Source of the DNA: Streptomyces sp. GKU 895
Lineage (GTDB): Bacteria; Actinomycetota; Actinomycetes; Streptomycetales; Streptomycetaceae
Length of the DNA stretch: 64,000 bases
Direction of reading: 5' to 3'
Assembly: GCA_002027195.1 (NCBI GenBank)
Contig: MWJO01000012.1
Location: 56,080-120,079 of the forward strand
Below, in pieces: positions 38,241 through 48,600 of this stretch. Below the pieces are notes generated by a model that saw only the letters and a program-made list of their open reading frames with translations, was not told the DNA's origin and did not search any database. Numbering within the stretch: the stretch's first letter is position 1; each line of letters begins with the position of its first letter. The position numbers and the translations under genes were made by a program.

Positions 38241-38642
38241 ATGACCGAACGCACCGTGGTGGTGGGAGCCGCCCTCCTCGACGCCGACCGCCTCCTGGCC
38301 GCCCGCCGCAGCGCCCCACCCGAGTTGGCGGGCCGCTGGGAACTCCCGGGCGGCAAGGTGGAACCGGGGGAGACCCCGGAGGCCGCCCTGGTGCGGGAAC
38401 TCCGCGAGGAGCTGGGGGTGGAGACGGAGGCGGGGGAGCGGGTGCCGGGGGAGTGGCCCTTGAAGCCCCCGTACGTGCTCCAGGTCTGGACAGCCCGCCT
38501 GCTCCCGGGCTCACCGGATCCCAAGCCCCTGCAGGACCACGACGAACTCCGCTGGCTGAGCCGGGACGAGCTGTGGGACGTGCCGTGGCTGCACCAGGAC
38601 GTCCCGGCGGTCCGGGAAGTGGCATCCAGGTCGCTTGCCTAG
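38241..38642 (+). CDS. Nudix hydrolase (MutT-like)
   Basis: A 133-residue Nudix hydrolase that cleaves nucleoside diphosphate-X compounds, perhaps oxidised nucleotides. The Nudix box is complete: GGKVEPGETPEAALVRELRE followed by ELGV (about residues 35-58). The MutT-like N-terminus (VVGAALLDADRLLAARRSAP) and ending agree with family size. It probably forms a short operon with the SPOR-like gene. Confidence 0.93.
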   Translation: MTERTVVVGAALLDADRLLAARRSAPPELAGRWELPGGKVEPGETPEAALVRELREELGVETEAGERVPGEWPLKPPYVLQVWTARLLPGSPDPKPLQDHDELRWLSRDELWDVPWLHQDVPAVREVASRSLA

Positions 38643-38700
38643 GGGCGCGGGCAACTGCGCGCCCAGCCCCCACGCACCCGCACCCGCACACCCACCGCAC
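38637..38700. repeat. dispersed intergenic repeat, copy C
   Basis: CCTAGGGGCGCGGGCAACTG begins at the end of the Nudix gene and continues with the GCGCCCAGCCCCCACG motif related to the copies near 3051 and 6380. Again it lies directly 3' of a gene. Confidence 0.45.
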
Positions 38701-38785
38701 CCCCGAGTTCCTGGGCGCACGGCATACCCCCGTTCGCACCACAACGCGCCCCACCCCACGGTAATCCCCACCGGATAAGGGGTAT

Positions 38786-39239
38786 GTGCCCATTAACCCC
38801 ACGAAACCGGACATGGGTGTGGCCTGGGAAGTGATCGGCGTGATCGACACCGAAGGCGACTGCGCCGAGTGGTCGTTCCCCGCGGACCCCGGCGCCGTGC
38901 GCGCCGCCCGCGGAGCCGTCCGCGGACGCCTGCGCGACTGGGGCCTCGAGAGCATGGCCGATCTCGCCGCCCTGCTGGTGAGCGAGCTGGTCACCAACTC
39001 GCTGCGGCACGCCACCGGCCCGATCGGCGTCCGCCTCGTCCGTCCCACCGGCCTCGACGCCGTCCTGCTGGTGGAGGTCTCCCGACCCGCTCCCGGACCC
39101 GCCCCGCGAGCGCGTCGCGCTGCCGGAGGACGAGAGCGGCCGCGGTCTTCAGCTGGTCGCCCATTCCTCGCGCCGCTGGGGTACCCGCCCCGGCGCGGCC
39201 GGGAAGACGGTGTGGTTCGAGCTCGCGGTGCCCCGGTGA
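38786..39239 (+). pseudogene. RsbW-like ATP-binding protein, frameshifted
   Basis: A HATPase_c protein of the anti-sigma-factor kinase (RsbW-like) type, about 150 residues after correction. The first part in frame includes WSFPADPGAVRAARGAVRGR and the N-box LLVSELVTNSLRHATGPIGV (about residues 55-74). The rest (GRGLQLVAHSSRRWG, GKTVWFELAVPR) is in the next frame. One extra C in the run 39081-39083 explains it. The GTG at 38786 or ATG at 38813 may be the start. It precedes a SpoIIE-type phosphatase, the usual antagonist branch of such kinases. Confidence 0.75.
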
Positions 39240-39524
39240 ACGTGGCGGTGACCGCGGCGGCGCACCGGGGGCGTACGCGCTGTACGCGTGCGCCCGCACT
39301 GTCCACCGGCTGGTTCAGGCCACTGACGGGTGTCGGAGCGGGTGATTCGACTGCGTGTTGGCTGGTTAGAAGACTGGAAGTGTTGTCGCGGTGCGGTCCA
39401 AAAAACGCTGGGACCGTGCTGTGATCGTGAACACCGTGTTGTGCGGCGCCGTAGTGCTGGATACTGCGGGCAGCCGTTGCCGGTGACCGGTGCCGGGCGC
39501 GGTGAGCTGGAGGGGACGGTTCGC

Positions 39525-42128
39525 GTGAGCGAGATACCAGCGAAGGCCACGGAGTCCGAGGACCCGTCGGGCGGCGCGAGGTCACAGGCCGCATATGAGG
39601 CCGTGGCCCCACAGGGTGACGCCATGTGGCAGAGCAGTCCGCCCGGCTCGATCTACGACTACATCAAGGTCGCGTCCTTCTCCATCGGCCCCGACGGTCT
39701 CGTCGACCAGTGGAGCCTGCGCGCCGAGCAGGTCTTCGGGATCTCCGCGGAGCAGGCGGTCGGCATGGACCCCATCGAGGCGTTCATCGACCCGGACCGG
39801 CGGGAGATCGGCCAGCGCAAGATGGCCGAGATCCTCGACGGCCGCGAGTGGACCGGCGTCGTCCCCTTCCGCGCCCCGGACGGCGAGGACGGCACCCCCG
39901 GCACGGAGGGCCTCGCCGAGGTCTATGTCATGCCGACGCGGACCGAGGACGGCGCCAAGGCCGCCGTCTGCATCGTCGTCGACGTCCGCACCCTGCGCAG
40001 CATCGAGACCGACCTCGCCGCCTCGCAGTCGATTTTCGGTCAATCCCCGTTCGGCTTCCTGCTGATCGACCCCGACCTGCGGGTCCGTCGCGCCAACCAG
40101 CGCTTCGCCACCGTGTTCGGCGGGACTCCGGACGAGCACCGGGGCAAGGGAGTCCACGACTACCTGCCGCGCCCCGAGGCCGAGCGGGTGGCGGCCACCC
40201 TGCGCCGGGTCCTGGACACCGGCGACTCCATCACGGACATGCACGTCACGGGCTTCGTGCCGGGCTCCGAGGACCGCCGGCACTGGTCGGTCAACCTCTA
40301 TCGCGTGCACAGCGGCTCCGGGCGCCCCATCGGCATCGCCTGGCTCGCCATCGACATCACCGCCCGTCGGCAGGCCGCCCGGGAAGCCGCCGCCGCGCGG
40401 CGCAATCTCGCCCTTCTCAACGAGGCCGGTGCCCGCATCGGCAACTCCCTGGACCTGGAGACCACCGCCCGCGAACTCCTCGACGTCGTCGTCCCCGGCT
40501 TCTGCGACCTGGCGACCGTCGACCTCTACCAGGGCCTCCTGGCCGGCGACGAGACCCCGCCCGGGCTCGCGGACGGCAGCGCCGAACTGCGCCGGGTCGC
40601 CTTCGCCAGCGCCGTCTCCGACGCCCCCTTCGCCGGCTCGGGCCCGCCCATAGCGGTCGGCGCCGTCCACCACTACCCCTTCAACTCGCCCTGCGCGGAC
40701 GCCCTGCGCACCGCCCGGCCGCAGTACATCCCGGCCGAGGACGGCGGCCTCGTGCAGTCCACGCTCGCCGTGCCGATGGTCGCCCACGACACCGTCGTAG
40801 GCCTGGCGCAGTTCGCGCGGACCAAGGGCAGTGAGCCGTTCGGGGACCGGGACCGGGAGCTGGCCGTCGAGCTGGCGGCGCGGGCCGCGGTCTGTATCGA
40901 CAACGCGCGGCTGTACCGGCGGGAGCACGAGCGGGCGCTGATGCTGCAGCGGTCCCTGCTGCCGCCGGGCGACCCGGTCGCCTCCGGCCTCGACATCGCC
41001 TGCCGCTACCGGCCCGGCAACTCCTCCTCCGACCGGCCCAGCGAGGTCGGCGGCGACTGGTTCGACGTCATCGAACTGCCTGGGCACCGTACGGCGTTGG
41101 TGGTCGGGGACGTCATGGGACGCGGGCTGCGCGCGGCCGTGGCGATGGGCGAACTCCGGTCCGCCGTCCGCACCCTGGCCCTGCTCGACCTCGAACCGGC
41201 CGAAGTGCTCAGCGCGTTGGACGAGATCGCCCGCGGGCTGGGCGCGCCCGGCGGCGTCCAGCAGGCCACCCGGGCCGCCCGCCGGCCCCGCGAGGCCGAC
41301 CTGTCCGAGGTCTACCTGGCAACCTGCGTGTACGCCGTCTACGACTCCGTCACCCGCCGCTGCACCTTCGCCAACGCCGGCCATCTGCCGCCCGTCCTCG
41401 TCGAACCCGGCGAGGCGGCGCTGATGCTGGACGTACCGCCGGGCATGCCGCTCGGCGTCGGCGGGGAGCCCTTCGAGGAGGTCGAGGTCGACCTTCCCGA
41501 GGGTGCTCTGCTCGCGCTCTACACGGATGGACTGGTCGAAAGCCGCGATCACCCCCTCGACGAGGGCCTCCAGGCCTTCGTGGGCGCCCTGACCGACCCC
41601 AGCCGCCCGCTGGAGGACGTCTGCGACCACGTCCTCAACACCCTCGACACCCACCACGGCGAGGACGACATCGCCCTGCTGATGGCCCGCGTCCAGGGCC
41701 TGCCCACCGACTCCGTCGGCGACTGGACCCTGCCGCGCGAGCCGCGCAGCGTGGGCCGGGCCCGGGAGTACGCGCGCGGGCAGCTGCTCAGCTGGGACCT
41801 GGAACCGCTGGTCGACACCACGGAACTGCTGGTCAGCGAGCTGGTGACCAACGCCCTGCGGTACGGCGAGGGCGAGATCCGGCTGCGGCTGCTCCTCGAC
41901 CGCACCCTGGTCTGCGAGGTCTGGGACTCCGGCCTGGTCCAGCCGCGCCGCCGCCGCGCCCGCGACACCGACGAGGGCGGCCGGGGCCTGCAACTCGTCG
42001 GCCTGCTCAGCGCGGCCTGGGGCTCACGCCGTACGCCGCGCGGGAAGACGGTGTGGTTCGAACTGCCGCTGCCGGACGGCGAGACGGGCCTGACGGACCC
42101 GGCGGAGGCGTTGCTGAGCCTGTTCTAG
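39525..42128 (+). CDS. PAS-GAF-SpoIIE phosphatase with HATPase domain
   Basis: An 867-residue multidomain regulator. Order: PAS (about 40-140; VASFSIGPDGLVDQWSLRAE), second PAS (about 170-285; FGFLLIDPDLRVRRANQRFA), GAF (about 290-460), PP2C/SpoIIE phosphatase (about 475-725; SEVGGDWFDVIELPG, GDVMGRGLRAAVAMGELRSA, FANAGHLPPVLV, LYTDGLVESRD), and C-terminal HATPase (about 735-845; ELLVSELVTNALRYG, RGLQLVGLLSAAWGSR). Family members control sigma factors by partner switching. The GTG at 39525 follows GGAGGGG. It is paired with the frameshifted kinase upstream. Confidence 0.92.
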   Translation: MSEIPAKATESEDPSGGARSQAAYEAVAPQGDAMWQSSPPGSIYDYIKVASFSIGPDGLVDQWSLRAEQVFGISAEQAVGMDPIEAFIDPDRREIGQRKMAEILDGREWTGVVPFRAPDGEDGTPGTEGLAEVYVMPTRTEDGAKAAVCIVVDVRTLRSIETDLAASQSIFGQSPFGFLLIDPDLRVRRANQRFATVFGGTPDEHRGKGVHDYLPRPEAERVAATLRRVLDTGDSITDMHVTGFVPGSEDRRHWSVNLYRVHSGSGRPIGIAWLAIDITARRQAAREAAAARRNLALLNEAGARIGNSLDLETTARELLDVVVPGFCDLATVDLYQGLLAGDETPPGLADGSAELRRVAFASAVSDAPFAGSGPPIAVGAVHHYPFNSPCADALRTARPQYIPAEDGGLVQSTLAVPMVAHDTVVGLAQFARTKGSEPFGDRDRELAVELAARAAVCIDNARLYRREHERALMLQRSLLPPGDPVASGLDIACRYRPGNSSSDRPSEVGGDWFDVIELPGHRTALVVGDVMGRGLRAAVAMGELRSAVRTLALLDLEPAEVLSALDEIARGLGAPGGVQQATRAARRPREADLSEVYLATCVYAVYDSVTRRCTFANAGHLPPVLVEPGEAALMLDVPPGMPLGVGGEPFEEVEVDLPEGALLALYTDGLVESRDHPLDEGLQAFVGALTDPSRPLEDVCDHVLNTLDTHHGEDDIALLMARVQGLPTDSVGDWTLPREPRSVGRAREYARGQLLSWDLEPLVDTTELLVSELVTNALRYGEGEIRLRLLLDRTLVCEVWDSGLVQPRRRRARDTDEGGRGLQLVGLLSAAWGSRRTPRGKTVWFELPLPDGETGLTDPAEALLSLF

Positions 42129-42135
42129 GCGCCTG

Positions 42136-43687
42136 TCAGACGCGGCGCCCCCGGCCGTGCGGGCCACCGAAGCTCGCCGCCGCGCCGCCGTCCAGCAGGA
42201 TGCCGCCGAGCACCGCCCCGGCGACCCCGCTCTCGTGCTCGGCGGCCCCGGCGACGGGGTTGCCGTGCATCCGAACGTCCTGCTCGGCGAGGTCACGGGC
42301 GGCCACGGCGAGCGCGTCGGCGGCCACCGGGTCCACCGGGAGCAGCCGTACCGCCTCCGCCAGCCGGGTGCGGGCCGTGGCGCCCACCGCGCCCCGGTGC
42401 GTCGCGACGAAGTCGTCCGCGCCCGCCACGGCGGCCCTCCCCACCAGCCACCGCGGCGGCCCCCAGCACCCCGGCCGTGGGCTCCGCGGCGAGCGGCGCG
42501 ACCGCCCGCACGATCCGGCGCAGCGCGTCGAGCGGGTCGTACGGAGCCCCGCTCGTCACCTCGTCCCGGACGAAGGCCAGGACGTTGTCGGCGTGCACGA
42601 TCCGCGCCCGCAGCTCGCCGACGGGCACCTGCGCCCGTGCCGACCGCTGCGCCCGCGCGATCTCCGCCTCCGCGCCGGTCAGCGCGGCCGGCACCAGGGC
42701 CGCGGCCGCGGAGAGGTCCGTGCCGAGGCGTTCGACGGCGTGCAGGAAGACGGCGGCCTGGGCGACCGCGCCCTCCGCGGCGCGCAGATGCAGGGCGGCC
42801 CGGTCGTGGGCGGCGAGGTCGCCGGCCTGGCGGGCCTGGTTGAGGCGGAGGGTGGCGAAGACGAGCCGGTCCTTGGCCTGCTCCCCGTATCCGGTGACCT
42901 CGGCGACGGCTGCGGGGCCGTACCGGGCGGTCAGGTCGGCGAGCAGCGCGTCGACGGCCCGGGTGCGGCCGGTGAGCGCCCGGAACCGGGTCTCGGCCAG
43001 CCCCAGCGCCTCACCCGCCCCCTGCTCCAGGCCGCGCAGCTGGTCCACGCCGGCCGCGGCCTCGTCCAGCCGCCGCCCGGCCTCCTCGCAGCGGCCCACG
43101 ATCCCGGCGAGCGCATGCTGCCGGGCGGTGGCCTCCTCCGGTACGCCGTCGTCGTACTGCTGCCGCATCCGGAAAGCGGCCCGCAGCTCGGCCTCCGCGC
43201 CCCGCAGGGCGAGCACCGAGGACGCCACCGCGTTCTCCCCGTACCGGGCCTCGACGAAGGCCAGCTCCTCACGGCTGGTCCGGACACTGTCGTCGGCGGC
43301 CACCAGCAACACCCGGGCCTGCTCGTCCAGTTCGGTGAGGGGGCGGGCGACGCGGGCCGGCGGGGCGGGGACGCCGCCGGGGGTGGTCCGGGTCCGGGCG
43401 CGCCGGGTCCGCCGTACGTAGGCGTAGCCGGCCACCGCCGCCGCGGCGGCCACGACCACCAGCGGCAGCACCAGATCGGCGGCCGACGACTCGTCCTCCT
43501 CCTGCGCGGCGGACGGTGCCGCTGCCTGCGCGCGGCCGTCCGCCACGGGAGCGCGGTGCTCGATCGTCATCCCCGGCAGCACCAGCCACAGCACGCCGAT
43601 GAGCACACCCAGCAGGGTGTGCGCGACCCGCACGGATATGTGCGAGGTCGCCCGCCGCGGCCGGCCCCGTATCAAGGATGACGTCAC
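42136..43687 (-). pseudogene. membrane protein related to TPM-domain proteins, frameshifted
   Basis: A protein of about 517 residues after correction. It has an N-terminal hydrophobic segment (VAHTLLGVLIGVLWLVLPGM), an acidic linker, a membrane helix (LVLPLVVVAAAAAVAGYAYV) and a long Ala/Arg/Glu-rich helical domain (EELAFVEARYGENAVASSVL, KDRLVFATLRLNQARQAGDL). This helical part is the C-terminal half of Streptomyces TPM-domain proteins as I recall them, but the TPM domain that normally lies between the first two hydrophobic segments seems absent. The frame changes near 42451. The C-terminal end is [10 protein letters not shown]. It is divergent from the phosphotransferase gene. Confidence 0.6.
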
Positions 43688-43807
43688 ATTTCGGAGCGTA
43701 TGAGCAGGAATGCGGGGGCGCGACCCGGAGGAGGACGGCCGGGCAGGTGGGCCGGGCGCGCTGGAATTCGGCTGCGCCGGGTGGGGACGGATGCCAGGAT
43801 CGGGCGG

Positions 43808-44771
43808 ATGAGCGCGACCCGCCGGCCCCTCGGCCCCGCCGACCTCGCCCCTCTCGCCCGCGCCGCCGTCGGGGGCGGACGTGCCCTCGTCGACGCCATC
43901 CGGCTGCGCGGCGGCAGCCAAGAAGGGCGTCTACCGGCTCGGCTTCGACGACGGCTTCAGCGCGATCGCGTACGTGTGGTCGCCGGACGAGGACTACTGG
44001 GACGCGGGCCCCTCCGACCTCCGCGACCCGTTCTCCCACGGCACCGGCCTCGACCTCTTCACCGCCGCACACGACCGTCTGGCCGCCGCCGGCGTCCGCA
44101 CGCCCCGTCTGCTGCACGTCGACGCCGAGGCCCGGCAGGCGGTCGTCGAGGACCTCCCCGGAGGCAGTCTGGAGGCGGCCCTGCCCCGCGACCCGGCCCT
44201 CCTGGACCGGCTGGCGTCCCTCCTCGACACCCTGCACAGCCACACCGGCCCCCGCTTCGGCAAGGTCGCCCTCGTCGACAACGGCGGCACCTCGTACGGG
44301 ACGTCCTGCGAACAGCGGGTCCTGGAAGGCGCCCTGCGCGACATCGAGGAGGTCGCCGGGCGGGAGCCGCGCGCCGCCGAAGTGCGGGAGCAACTGGTCG
44401 AGCGGGTGCGGGAGTCGGCGGCACGGGTCCGGCCGCGCGAGCGCCACACCCTCATCCACGGTGAACTAGGGCCCGATCACGTCCTGTTGACCCCGGACGG
44501 CGAGCTCGCCCTCATCGACATCGAAGGGCTGCTCTATTTCGACGTGGAGTGGGAGCACGTCTTCCTGGAGATCCGGTTCGGGGACGGCTACGGGGCCCTC
44601 CGCGTCCCGGGCCTCGACGAGGACCGGCTGGCGCTCTACCGGCTCGCCATGCGGCTGTCCCTGGTCGCCGGGCCGTTGCGGCTGCTGGACGGAGACTTTC
44701 CCTTTACGGAATTCATGCGCGGTATTGCCGAGCACAACCTGGTGCACATCCTCGACCTGCTGCGACGATGA
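43808..44771 (+). pseudogene. APH-like phosphotransferase, frameshifted
   Basis: An aminoglycoside-phosphotransferase/choline-kinase-fold protein of about 320 residues. It starts at ATG 43808 (MSATRRPLGPADLAPLARAA) and resumes in another frame at KKGVYRLGFDDGFSAIAYVW because of one extra C at 43918-43919. The Brenner motif is in HTLIHGELGPDHVLL (about residue 215) and the metal site is LIDIEGLLYFDVEWEHVFL. No antibiotic substrate should be assumed; such kinases act on many small molecules. The stop overlaps the next start by ATGA. Confidence 0.78.
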
Positions 44772-45070
44772 TCGACGTGCACGAGATGTTGGTGATCGCG
44801 GCCGTCGTGGTGCTGACGGCCGGACTGGTGATCGGGCTTGCAGCCGTCATCACCGGATGGCTGCTGCCGGGGTCCGGGCGCGCCAAGGTGACCCGGCCCC
44901 GGATGTGGGGGTACGGCACACTGATCGGGCAGGCCGGGATCGGCACCTTCCTGTTCGTCGGACCGCTCCACGGGCCGAGCATGGAGCACGTCCCTTACGC
45001 GATGGCCGGCATGGCGGTGTTCGCCTTCGGGCTCCACGTGCAGCGGCTCGCTATGAGGGCCTCCTCCTGA
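44768..45070 (+). CDS. small membrane protein
   Basis: A 100-residue protein with three predicted membrane segments (MLVIAAVVVLTAGLVIGLAA, LIGQAGIGTFLFVGPLHG and MAGMAVFAFGLHVQRLAM). I do not recognise a named family. It is translationally coupled to the phosphotransferase gene by ATGA (44768-44771). Its end overlaps sdhB on the opposite strand by about 20 bases. Confidence 0.7.
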   Translation: MIDVHEMLVIAAVVVLTAGLVIGLAAVITGWLLPGSGRAKVTRPRMWGYGTLIGQAGIGTFLFVGPLHGPSMEHVPYAMAGMAVFAFGLHVQRLAMRASS

Positions 45071-45821
45071 TCTTCGACCCCAGCCACACCAGTGGGTCGT
45101 ACTTGCGGTCCGCCGCGCGCTCCTTCAGGGGGATCAGCGCGTTGTCCGTGATCTTGATGCCCTCGGGGCAGACCTCCGTGCAGCACTTGGTGATGTTGCA
45201 GTAGCCGAGGCCGTGTTCGTCCTGGGCGGTGGTCTTGCGGTCCAGGCCCGACTCCTCCGCCGCGTCCAGCGGGTGCATGTCCAGCTCGGCCACCCGCATC
45301 AGGAAGCGCGGGCCGGCGAACGCCCGCTTGTTCTCCTCGTGGTCGCGGACCACATGGCAGGTGTCCTGGCACAGGAAGCACTCGATGCACTTGCGGAACT
45401 CCTGCGAGCGGTCCACGTCCTCCTGCATCATCCGGTACTCGCCGGGCCCCAGGTCCGCGGGCGGCACGAACGCCGGGACCTCGCGCGCCTTCTCGTAGTT
45501 GAAGCCGACGTCGGTCACCAGGTCGCGGACCACGGGAAAGGCCCGCAGCGGGGTGACGGTGATCGTCTCCTCGCGGGTGAACACCGACATGCGGGTCATG
45601 CACATCAGCCGGGGCCGCCCGTTGACCTCCGCCGAGCACGAACCGCACTTGCCCGCCTTGCAGTTCCAGCGGACGGCGAGATCGGGGGCCTGGGTGGCCT
45701 GGAGGCGGTGGATGATGTCGAGGACCACCTCACCGTCGTTGACCTCGACCGTGAAGTCCTCCAGGCCCCCGCCCCGCACATCACCGCGCCATACCTTGAA
45801 CTGGGCCTTGTAGCTGCTCAC
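45051..45821 (-). CDS. sdhB: succinate dehydrogenase/fumarate reductase iron-sulfur subunit
   Basis: A 256-residue electron-transfer subunit carrying three clusters: [2Fe-2S] in CKAGKCGSCSAEVNGRPRLM (about 56-75), [4Fe-4S] in CIECFLCQDTC (about 150) and [3Fe-4S] in CNITKCCTEVCPEGI (about 210). It passes electrons from the flavoprotein to the membrane cytochrome b subunit. The GTG start at 45821 overlaps the sdhA stop (GTGA). It is the last gene of the sdhC-sdhA-sdhB operon. Confidence 0.94.
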   Translation of the reverse strand: MSSYKAQFKVWRGDVRGGGLEDFTVEVNDGEVVLDIIHRLQATQAPDLAVRWNCKAGKCGSCSAEVNGRPRLMCMTRMSVFTREETITVTPLRAFPVVRDLVTDVGFNYEKAREVPAFVPPADLGPGEYRMMQEDVDRSQEFRKCIECFLCQDTCHVVRDHEENKRAFAGPRFLMRVAELDMHPLDAAEESGLDRKTTAQDEHGLGYCNITKCCTEVCPEGIKITDNALIPLKERAADRKYDPLVWLGSKIRRRPS

Positions 45822-47760
45822 TCGTACAGCTCCTCTTCGGCGAGGTACTTGACCAGCTCCTCCTTGTCGAAGAGGGCGAGCAGGTCGGCGCGGACGGGGT
45901 CGGTGGTCTCCCGGGTCAGGGCGATCTGGCCGCGGACCGGGTCGGTGGCCGCCAGCCCGCCCGTGGGGTCGGTCAGCCGGCACAGCAGGTTGATGTTGCG
46001 CCACGTGCGTTCCATCGCCGGGTGGTCCTCGCGGGTGTGGCCGCCGCGCGACTCGGTGCGCTCCAGCGCCGCCCGCGCCACGCACTCGCTGACCAGCAGC
46101 ATGTTGCGCAGGTCGAGCGCGAGGTGCCAGCCCGGGTTGAACTGGCGGTGGCCCTCGACCCCGGCGCGCCGGGCCCGTACCCGCAGCTCCGCCAGCTTCT
46201 CCAGCGCCTGCGCCATCTCGGCCTCGCGGCGGATGATGCCGACGAGGTCGTTCATGGTCTGCTGGAGCTCCTGGTGGAGGGTGTACGGGTTCTCCGGCGG
46301 TCGCCGTCCTCCTCGCCCGGCGCCGGGCCCTCCGCGGAGAACGGCCGCAGCGCCTCCGCCGCCGCCGAGTCGACCTGGTCGTCGTCCACCGCGGGGCGTT
46401 CGAAGGCGAGGGAGGCCGCGTACTCGGCGGCGTGCAGGCCCGCCCTGCGGCCGAACACCAGCAGGTCGGACAGGGAGTTGCCGCCGAGCCGGTTGGAGCC
46501 GTGCATGCCGCCGGCGACCTCGCCGGCCGCGTACAGCCCCGGCACCCCGCGGGCCGCCGCGGTGTCCGAGTCGACCGCGATGCCGCCCATCACGTAGTGA
46601 CAGGTCGGCCCGACCTCCATCGCCTCCGCGGTGATGTCGACGTCCGCCAGCTCCTTGAACTGGTGGTACATGGACGGCAGCCGGCGCTTGATGACGTCCG
46701 CCGGCATGCGCGTGGACACATCCAGGAACACGCCGCCGTGCGGGGAGCCGCGGCCCGCCTTCACCTCGGAGTTGATGGCGCGGGCCACCTCGTCGCGGGG
46801 GAGCAGCTCGGGCGGACGCCGGTTGTGGTCCGGGTCCTCGTACCAGCGGTCGCCCTCTTCCTCCGACTCGGCGTACTTCTCCTTGAAGACGTCCGGGATG
46901 TAGTCGAACATGAACCGCTTGCCCTCGGAGTTGCGCAGCACCCCGCCGTCGCCGCGCACCGACTCGGTGACGAGGATGCCCTTCACCGACGGCGGCCAGA
47001 CCATGCCCGTCGGGTGGAACTGCACGAACTCCATGTTCAGCAGCGGCGCGCCCGCGAGCAGGGCCAGCGCGTGGCCGTCGCCGGTGTACTCCCACGAGTT
47101 CGACGTCACCTTGAAGGACTTGCCGATGCCGCCGGTCGCGATGACGACGGAAGGCGCCTCCAGGACGAAGAAGCGGCCGGACTCGCGCTCGTAGGCGAAG
47201 ACGCCACTCACGCGCGAGCCGTCCTTCAGGACACGGGTGACCGTGCACTCCTGGAAGACCTTGAGCCGGGACTCGTAGTCGCCGGTCTCCTTCTTGTCCT
47301 GCTGCTGGAGCGAGACGATCTTCTGCTGGAGGGTCCGGATCAGCTCAAGGCCTGTGCGGTCGCCGACGTGCGCGAGGCGCGGGTACTCGTGGCCGCCGAA
47401 GTTGCGCTGGGAGATCCGGCCGTCCTTCGTACGGTCGAACAGCGCGCCCCAGGTCTCCAGCTCCCACACCCGCTGCGGGGCCTCCTGGGCGTGCAGCTCG
47501 GCCATCCGCCACTGGTTGAGGAACTTCCCGCCGCGCATGGTGTCGCGGAAGTGCACCTGCCAGCTGTCGTGCTCGTTGGCGTTCGCCATCGCCGCCGCGA
47601 TGCCGCCCTCGGCCATCACCGTGTGCGCCTTGCCGAACAGCGACTTGCAGATGACTGCCGTACGGGCGCCGCGCTCGCGCGCCTCGATGGCGGCGCGGAG
47701 GCCGGCGCCCCCGGCACCGACCACGACGACGTCCCACTCCTGGCGGTCGACCACGGACAT
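45818..47760 (-). pseudogene. sdhA: succinate dehydrogenase flavoprotein, one-base frameshift
   Basis: The FAD subunit that oxidises succinate, about 647 residues after correction. FAD-binding N-terminus VVVVGAGGAGLRAAIEARER (about 11-30), HTVMAEGGIAAAMAN (about 45), active-site region FVQFHPTGMVW (about 250), and GGMHGSNRLGGNSLSDLLVF (about 410). The C-terminal helical domain (NPYTLHQELQQTMNDLVGII onward) is in another frame. One base appears missing in the GG at 46296-46297. A central metabolic gene is unlikely to be truly broken, so I treat this as a sequence error. ATG 47760 overlaps the sdhC stop (TGATG). Confidence 0.88.
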
Positions 47761-48581
47761 CAGAACAACCTCGGATCGTCGAAGGCGCCGGAGGCGACCA
47801 GGTAGACGTAGAAGTCGGCGAGCGCCACGCTCACCAACGACGCCCAGGCCAGCAGCATGTGACGGGCGTTCAGCTTCCCGACCCACTGCCAGGCCTTGTA
47901 GCGCACGGGATGCTGGGAGAAGTGCTTGAGCTGCCCGCCGACGATGTGCCGGCAGGAGTGGCAGGAGAGGGTGTACGCCCAGATCAGGACGATGTTGACC
48001 AGGAACACCAGGGTGCCGAGACCCATGTGGCCCCACTCGTAGTGCTCGTCGCGGAACGAGAGAACGGTGTCGTAGGTCAGGATCCCGGCGACGACGACCG
48101 CGGCGTAGAAGAAGTACCGGTGGATGTTCTGCAGGATCAGCGGGAAGCGGGTCTCACCGGTGTACTTCTTGTGCGGCTCGGCCACCGCGCAGGCCGGCGG
48201 GGACGCCCAGAAGCCCCGGTAGTAGGCCTTGCGGTAGTAGTAGCAGGTCAGGCGGAAGCCGAGCGGGAAGATCAGGATGAGGATCGCGGGGGAGATGCCC
48301 CACCAGCCGCCGAAGATCTCCCAGTTGGGCCCGGAGCGCATCGTCTCGCACCGCTCGGCCAGACAGGGCGAGTAGAAAGGCGAGACGTACGGCGCCGCGT
48401 AGTAGTCCGTGTCCGCGAAGGCCCGCCAGGTCGAGTAGACGACGAAGGCCAGCAGCCCGGCGGTGGTGACCGCGGGCGCCAGCCACCAGCGGTCGGTCCG
48501 CAGATGAGGGGCGGCGATCGCGGCGCGCGTACCGGACCGTACGCCGCCGCTGTTCGGATGAGGTTCCGTACCAGTGGCCAA
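47760..48581 (-). CDS. sdhC: succinate dehydrogenase cytochrome b subunit
   Basis: A protein of about 273 residues with five membrane segments: TTAGLLAFVVYSTWRAF, SPAILILIFPLGFRLTCYYY, YFFYAAVVVAGILTYDTVL, MGLGTLVFLVNIVLIWAYTL and LLAWASLVSVALADFYVYLV. This is the single-subunit diheme cytochrome b of Gram-positive succinate:quinone reductases (type B-like), several His residues being placed near the helices. The TTG at 48581 is chosen because GGAG lies seven bases upstream. No ATG or GTG is well placed. Confidence 0.82.
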   Translation of the reverse strand: MATGTEPHPNSGGVRSGTRAAIAAPHLRTDRWWLAPAVTTAGLLAFVVYSTWRAFADTDYYAAPYVSPFYSPCLAERCETMRSGPNWEIFGGWWGISPAILILIFPLGFRLTCYYYRKAYYRGFWASPPACAVAEPHKKYTGETRFPLILQNIHRYFFYAAVVVAGILTYDTVLSFRDEHYEWGHMGLGTLVFLVNIVLIWAYTLSCHSCRHIVGGQLKHFSQHPVRYKAWQWVGKLNARHMLLAWASLVSVALADFYVYLVASGAFDDPRLF

Positions 48582-48600
48582 TTCATGACTCCGGTCGGGT

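Noticed and set aside
43808..44771. Antibiotic-resistance aminoglycoside phosphotransferase
   Set aside because: Only the generic APH/choline-kinase fold is seen; substrate residues cannot be assigned and the context is not a resistance cassette.
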